Origin: Lachnospiraceae bacterium
Lineage (GTDB): Bacteria > Bacillota_A > Clostridia > Lachnospirales > Lachnospiraceae
Direction of reading: 5' to 3'
Assembly (NCBI GenBank): GCA_017553665.1
Contig: JAFZKM010000291.1
Coordinates: 1 to 7,547 of the forward strand
DNA: 7,547 nucleotides
Part shown: in pieces, positions 6,427-7,547 of the stretch
Layout of the letters: the number at the start of each line of letters is the position of its first letter
Position numbering within the stretch: the first letter of the stretch is position 1
Made by a program: the position numbers and the translations under genes
Notes under the pieces: model-generated
What the model was told of the DNA's origin: nothing
The model's input: only the letters and a program-made list of their open reading frames with translations
Database searches by the model: none

Positions 6427-6454
6427 ATTATATCACACATTTTACGATTTACAA
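6427..6454 (-). promoter_or_regulatory. promoter of mntP
   Basis: On the minus strand TTGTAA (6449-6454) and a perfect TATAAT (6427-6432) lie 16 bp apart, with the extended -10 element TGA. It shares the ten-base GTGATATAAT with the operon promoter at 790-799. The expected start is near 6420. Confidence 0.7.
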
Positions 6455-6465
6455 TACATTTTTCC

Positions 6466-6494
6466 TTGTATCTCAAACGAAAATATTGTAATAT
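6466..6494 (+). promoter_or_regulatory. candidate promoter of the zinc-ribbon membrane protein gene
   Basis: TTGTAT (6466-6471) and TAATAT (6489-6494) are spaced by 17 bp, giving a start near 6501 and a leader of about 54 nt. The match to consensus is moderate. The -10 overlaps one arm of an inverted repeat whose other arm covers the mntP -35 box. Confidence 0.5.
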
Positions 6495-6506
6495 CAATTT
6501 ATACGA

Positions 6507-6539
6507 AGCCTCACTTATTATCTGATAACAGAAGAGGCT
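6507..6539 (+). other. leader stem-loop before the zinc-ribbon gene
   Basis: AGCCTC (6507-6512) pairs with GAGGCT (6534-6539), and inside it TTAT (6515-6518) pairs with ATAA (6525-6528). The stem ends just before the strong ribosome binding site AAAAGGAGG (6541-6549). No T-run follows, so it is not a terminator; it may stabilise the mRNA 5' end or tune translation. No known riboswitch class is recognised. Confidence 0.5.
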
Positions 6540-6554
6540 CCAAAAGGAGGAAAA

Positions 6555-7277
6555 ATGAGCAGAACATGTACAAATTGCGGTGCAGACATACCGGATGGAA
6601 ATATTTTCTGCACCAATTGCGGCACTAAAGTAGACGCTATGCCCGCAGCACCTGTATTTACAGAACCTGAGCAGCCTTCGGCTCCCGTCAGCACCGAATC
6701 CGAACTGACTCTTCAGCCCGAGCAGCCTGCTCCCGCACCTGTTTACAGCGAGCCCGCGCCTGAATTCCGTCCTGAGCCCAAGCCCGAACCGGCGCCCCAG
6801 CCGACGCCTGTATATACCGAGCCTAAGCCCGCTCCCGCTTATCGTCCCGAGCCTGCTCCCGCACCGAGAACAAATACAGAGGCAGCTTTCGGCGTAGCTC
6901 CCGCAGCACCCGGCGCTAATTATTCAAAGCCCGCTCCCGAGCCGTATCCTCAGAATCCGCCGTATCAGCCCGCTCCTGTTCAGTACGAAGAGGATCCCGC
7001 TGAATCTAAGGTTGTTTCGACTGCCGGTTTCTTCTGGCTTTCATTCTTATACTGCATACCGGTTATCGGATTTATTGCCGCGATAATCATCGCATGTGCT
7101 GCCAAGAATCTTAATATCAAGCATCATGCCTGCGCATTCCTTGTCGCGATCCTCGTTGCGTTTGTGATCATGATCATCCTCTGCATTCTTATCGTTATCG
7201 CTGTAACTCAGCTCGGTATCGATTTTGGCGAATACCTGCGCAAACTCGAGGAAGCTCTTCCTTACATCAGTTATTAA
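6555..7277 (+). CDS. zinc-ribbon, proline-rich linker, two-helix membrane protein
   Basis: A 240-residue protein of unknown function. It begins with a small zinc ribbon, CTNC (Cys5, Cys8) and CTNC (Cys19, Cys22), in a CxxC-x10-CxxC layout common in Firmicute membrane proteins. Residues 30-150 are a low-complexity linker very rich in Pro, Glu and Ala, with repeats such as PVYSEPAPEFRPEPKPEPAP (62-81) and PVYTEPKPAPAYRPEPAPAP (85-104), offset by 23 residues. Two hydrophobic helices follow (about 157-182 and 192-218), joined by a short basic loop KNLNIKHH, then a mildly acidic tail. No signal peptide is seen, so the ribbon and linker are expected in the cytoplasm, and with two helices the tail too. 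AGGAGG (6544-6549) lies 5 nt before the ATG. It is divergent from mntP and monocistronic, ending at a strong terminator. The zinc ribbon is clear; any role beyond membrane attachment is unknown. Confidence 0.88.
   Translation: MSRTCTNCGADIPDGNIFCTNCGTKVDAMPAAPVFTEPEQPSAPVSTESELTLQPEQPAPAPVYSEPAPEFRPEPKPEPAPQPTPVYTEPKPAPAYRPEPAPAPRTNTEAAFGVAPAAPGANYSKPAPEPYPQNPPYQPAPVQYEEDPAESKVVSTAGFFWLSFLYCIPVIGFIAAIIIACAAKNLNIKHHACAFLVAILVAFVIMIILCILIVIAVTQLGIDFGEYLRKLEEALPYISY
6738..6866 (+). repeat. Pro/Glu-rich coding tandem repeat, about 69-bp unit
   Basis: Within the linker of the zinc-ribbon protein, the segment starting PVYSEP at 6738 recurs as PVYTEP at 6807, a 69-bp (23-residue) offset. Both units continue with an aromatic residue, then RPEP and a PAP ending. 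Shorter PVFTEP and PAPEPYP echoes flank them. The copies are diverged at the DNA level, so this is an old duplication rather than a recent one. Confidence 0.6.
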
Positions 7278-7288
7278 TAATTAAATAT

Positions 7289-7338
7289 AAGGATAAAGAT
7301 TATGACCCCCGGAGACGGAGGTCATAATTTTTATCCTT
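7289..7338. terminator. strong bidirectional terminator between convergent genes
   Basis: A 19-nt arm (7289-7307) pairs with 7320-7338 along its whole length, with a single G-U wobble (7298 with 7329). One C/A mismatch then leads to an inner CCG/CGG stem with a GAGA tetraloop (7312-7315). The upper GC-rich part is flanked by A-rich and T-rich arms, so it can end transcription of the zinc-ribbon gene and of the convergent partial gene, whose stop codon lies inside the right arm. Confidence 0.88.
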
Positions 7339-7547
7339 TCGGTATTCCTTTTTCCTTCATGTCCAGAAGCTCTGCCTGCAGCCAGACATTGCCTCTGAAA
7401 CGTCTTCCGGGTGTGGGCTCACCCATCAGATCCTTCGCGTTGATATAAACATCCATCGGGATCTCATCGACATTGATAGTAAGATGCCAGATCTCTTCTT
7501 TTGTCTCGCTGTTCTCGAGCTTTCTGACCTCTTCGATATTGCCCGTG
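7331..7547 (-). CDS. C-terminal fragment of an unrecognised protein (5' end beyond window)
   Basis: An open minus-strand frame runs from the window edge to TAA at 7331-7333 and gives 71 residues. The visible part reads as a soluble globular C-terminus: a charged start (EEVRKLENSETKEE), a beta-like IWHLTINVDEIPMDVYINAKD, then GEPTPGRRFRGNVWLQAEL and a basic end (MKEKGIPKG). The pattern RFRGNVWLQ suggests a conserved domain end, but I do not recognise the family and give no function. The codon choice resembles the neighbouring genes, the frame is open to the edge, and its stop is embedded in a terminator hairpin, which together support a real gene. Confidence 0.72.
   Translation of the reverse strand, partial: TGNIEEVRKLENSETKEEIWHLTINVDEIPMDVYINAKDLMGEPTPGRRFRGNVWLQAELLDMKEKGIPKG

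Noticed and set aside
6394..6554. Possible yybP-ykoY manganese riboswitch before mntP
   Set aside because: The predicted mntP leader is only about 26 nt, and I see no paired helices of that class on the minus strand. The leader hairpin at 6507-6539 belongs to the opposite gene and is too small.
6555..7277. TonB-like protein because of the Pro/Glu/Lys linker
   Set aside because: The membrane helices are C-terminal, the N-terminus is a zinc ribbon, and the surrounding genes indicate a Firmicute without an outer membrane.

Overview
The window looks like ordinary chromosomal housekeeping DNA from a low-to-mid GC Firmicute of the class Clostridia, probably near Lachnospiraceae (inference). The reasons are strong AGGAGG-type ribosome binding sites, sigma-A-like promoters with extended -10 elements, a tRNA gene without an encoded CCA, and a gene order (yaaR, holB, ricT/yaaT, yabB-type trmN6, rsmI) that matches the conserved tmk-holB-rsmI cluster of Bacillus, with local changes. 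I see no phage, transposon, CRISPR or defence genes.

Layout. (1) Positions 22-705, minus strand: trmB, the tRNA m7G46 methyltransferase. (2) Positions 706-883: a divergent promoter region whose two -35 boxes lie 6 bp apart. (3) Positions 884-5551, plus strand: a six-gene tightly packed operon holding a guanylate-kinase-like protein with an unusual P-loop, yaaR, holB (DNA polymerase III delta'), ricT (PSP1 family), a TrmN6-like tRNA methyltransferase and rsmI (16S rRNA methyltransferase). Gaps are 1-25 bp except for 82 bp before rsmI. (4) Positions 5552-5702: a non-coding stretch packed with four hairpins acting as a convergent terminator block. (5) Positions 5703-5776, minus: tRNA-Arg(CCU) with its own promoter. 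(6) Positions 5824-6393, minus: mntP manganese exporter. (7) Positions 6394-6554: a second divergent promoter region with an 8-bp inverted repeat shared by the two promoters. (8) Positions 6555-7277, plus: a membrane protein with an N-terminal zinc ribbon and a long proline-rich linker, followed by a strong bidirectional terminator. (9) Positions 7331-7547, minus: the C-terminal end of an unrecognised protein, cut by the window edge.

How the genes fit together. The operon joins replication (delta' clamp loader), RNA turnover control (RicT) and translation-machinery modification (TrmN6-like and RsmI), with TrmB and a tRNA gene alongside. The most unusual points are the guanylate-kinase-like protein in the place where Bacillus has thymidylate kinase, with Asp instead of Ser/Thr after the P-loop Lys, and the dense hairpin block between rsmI and the tRNA. 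I found no convincing evidence of a wholly new system.
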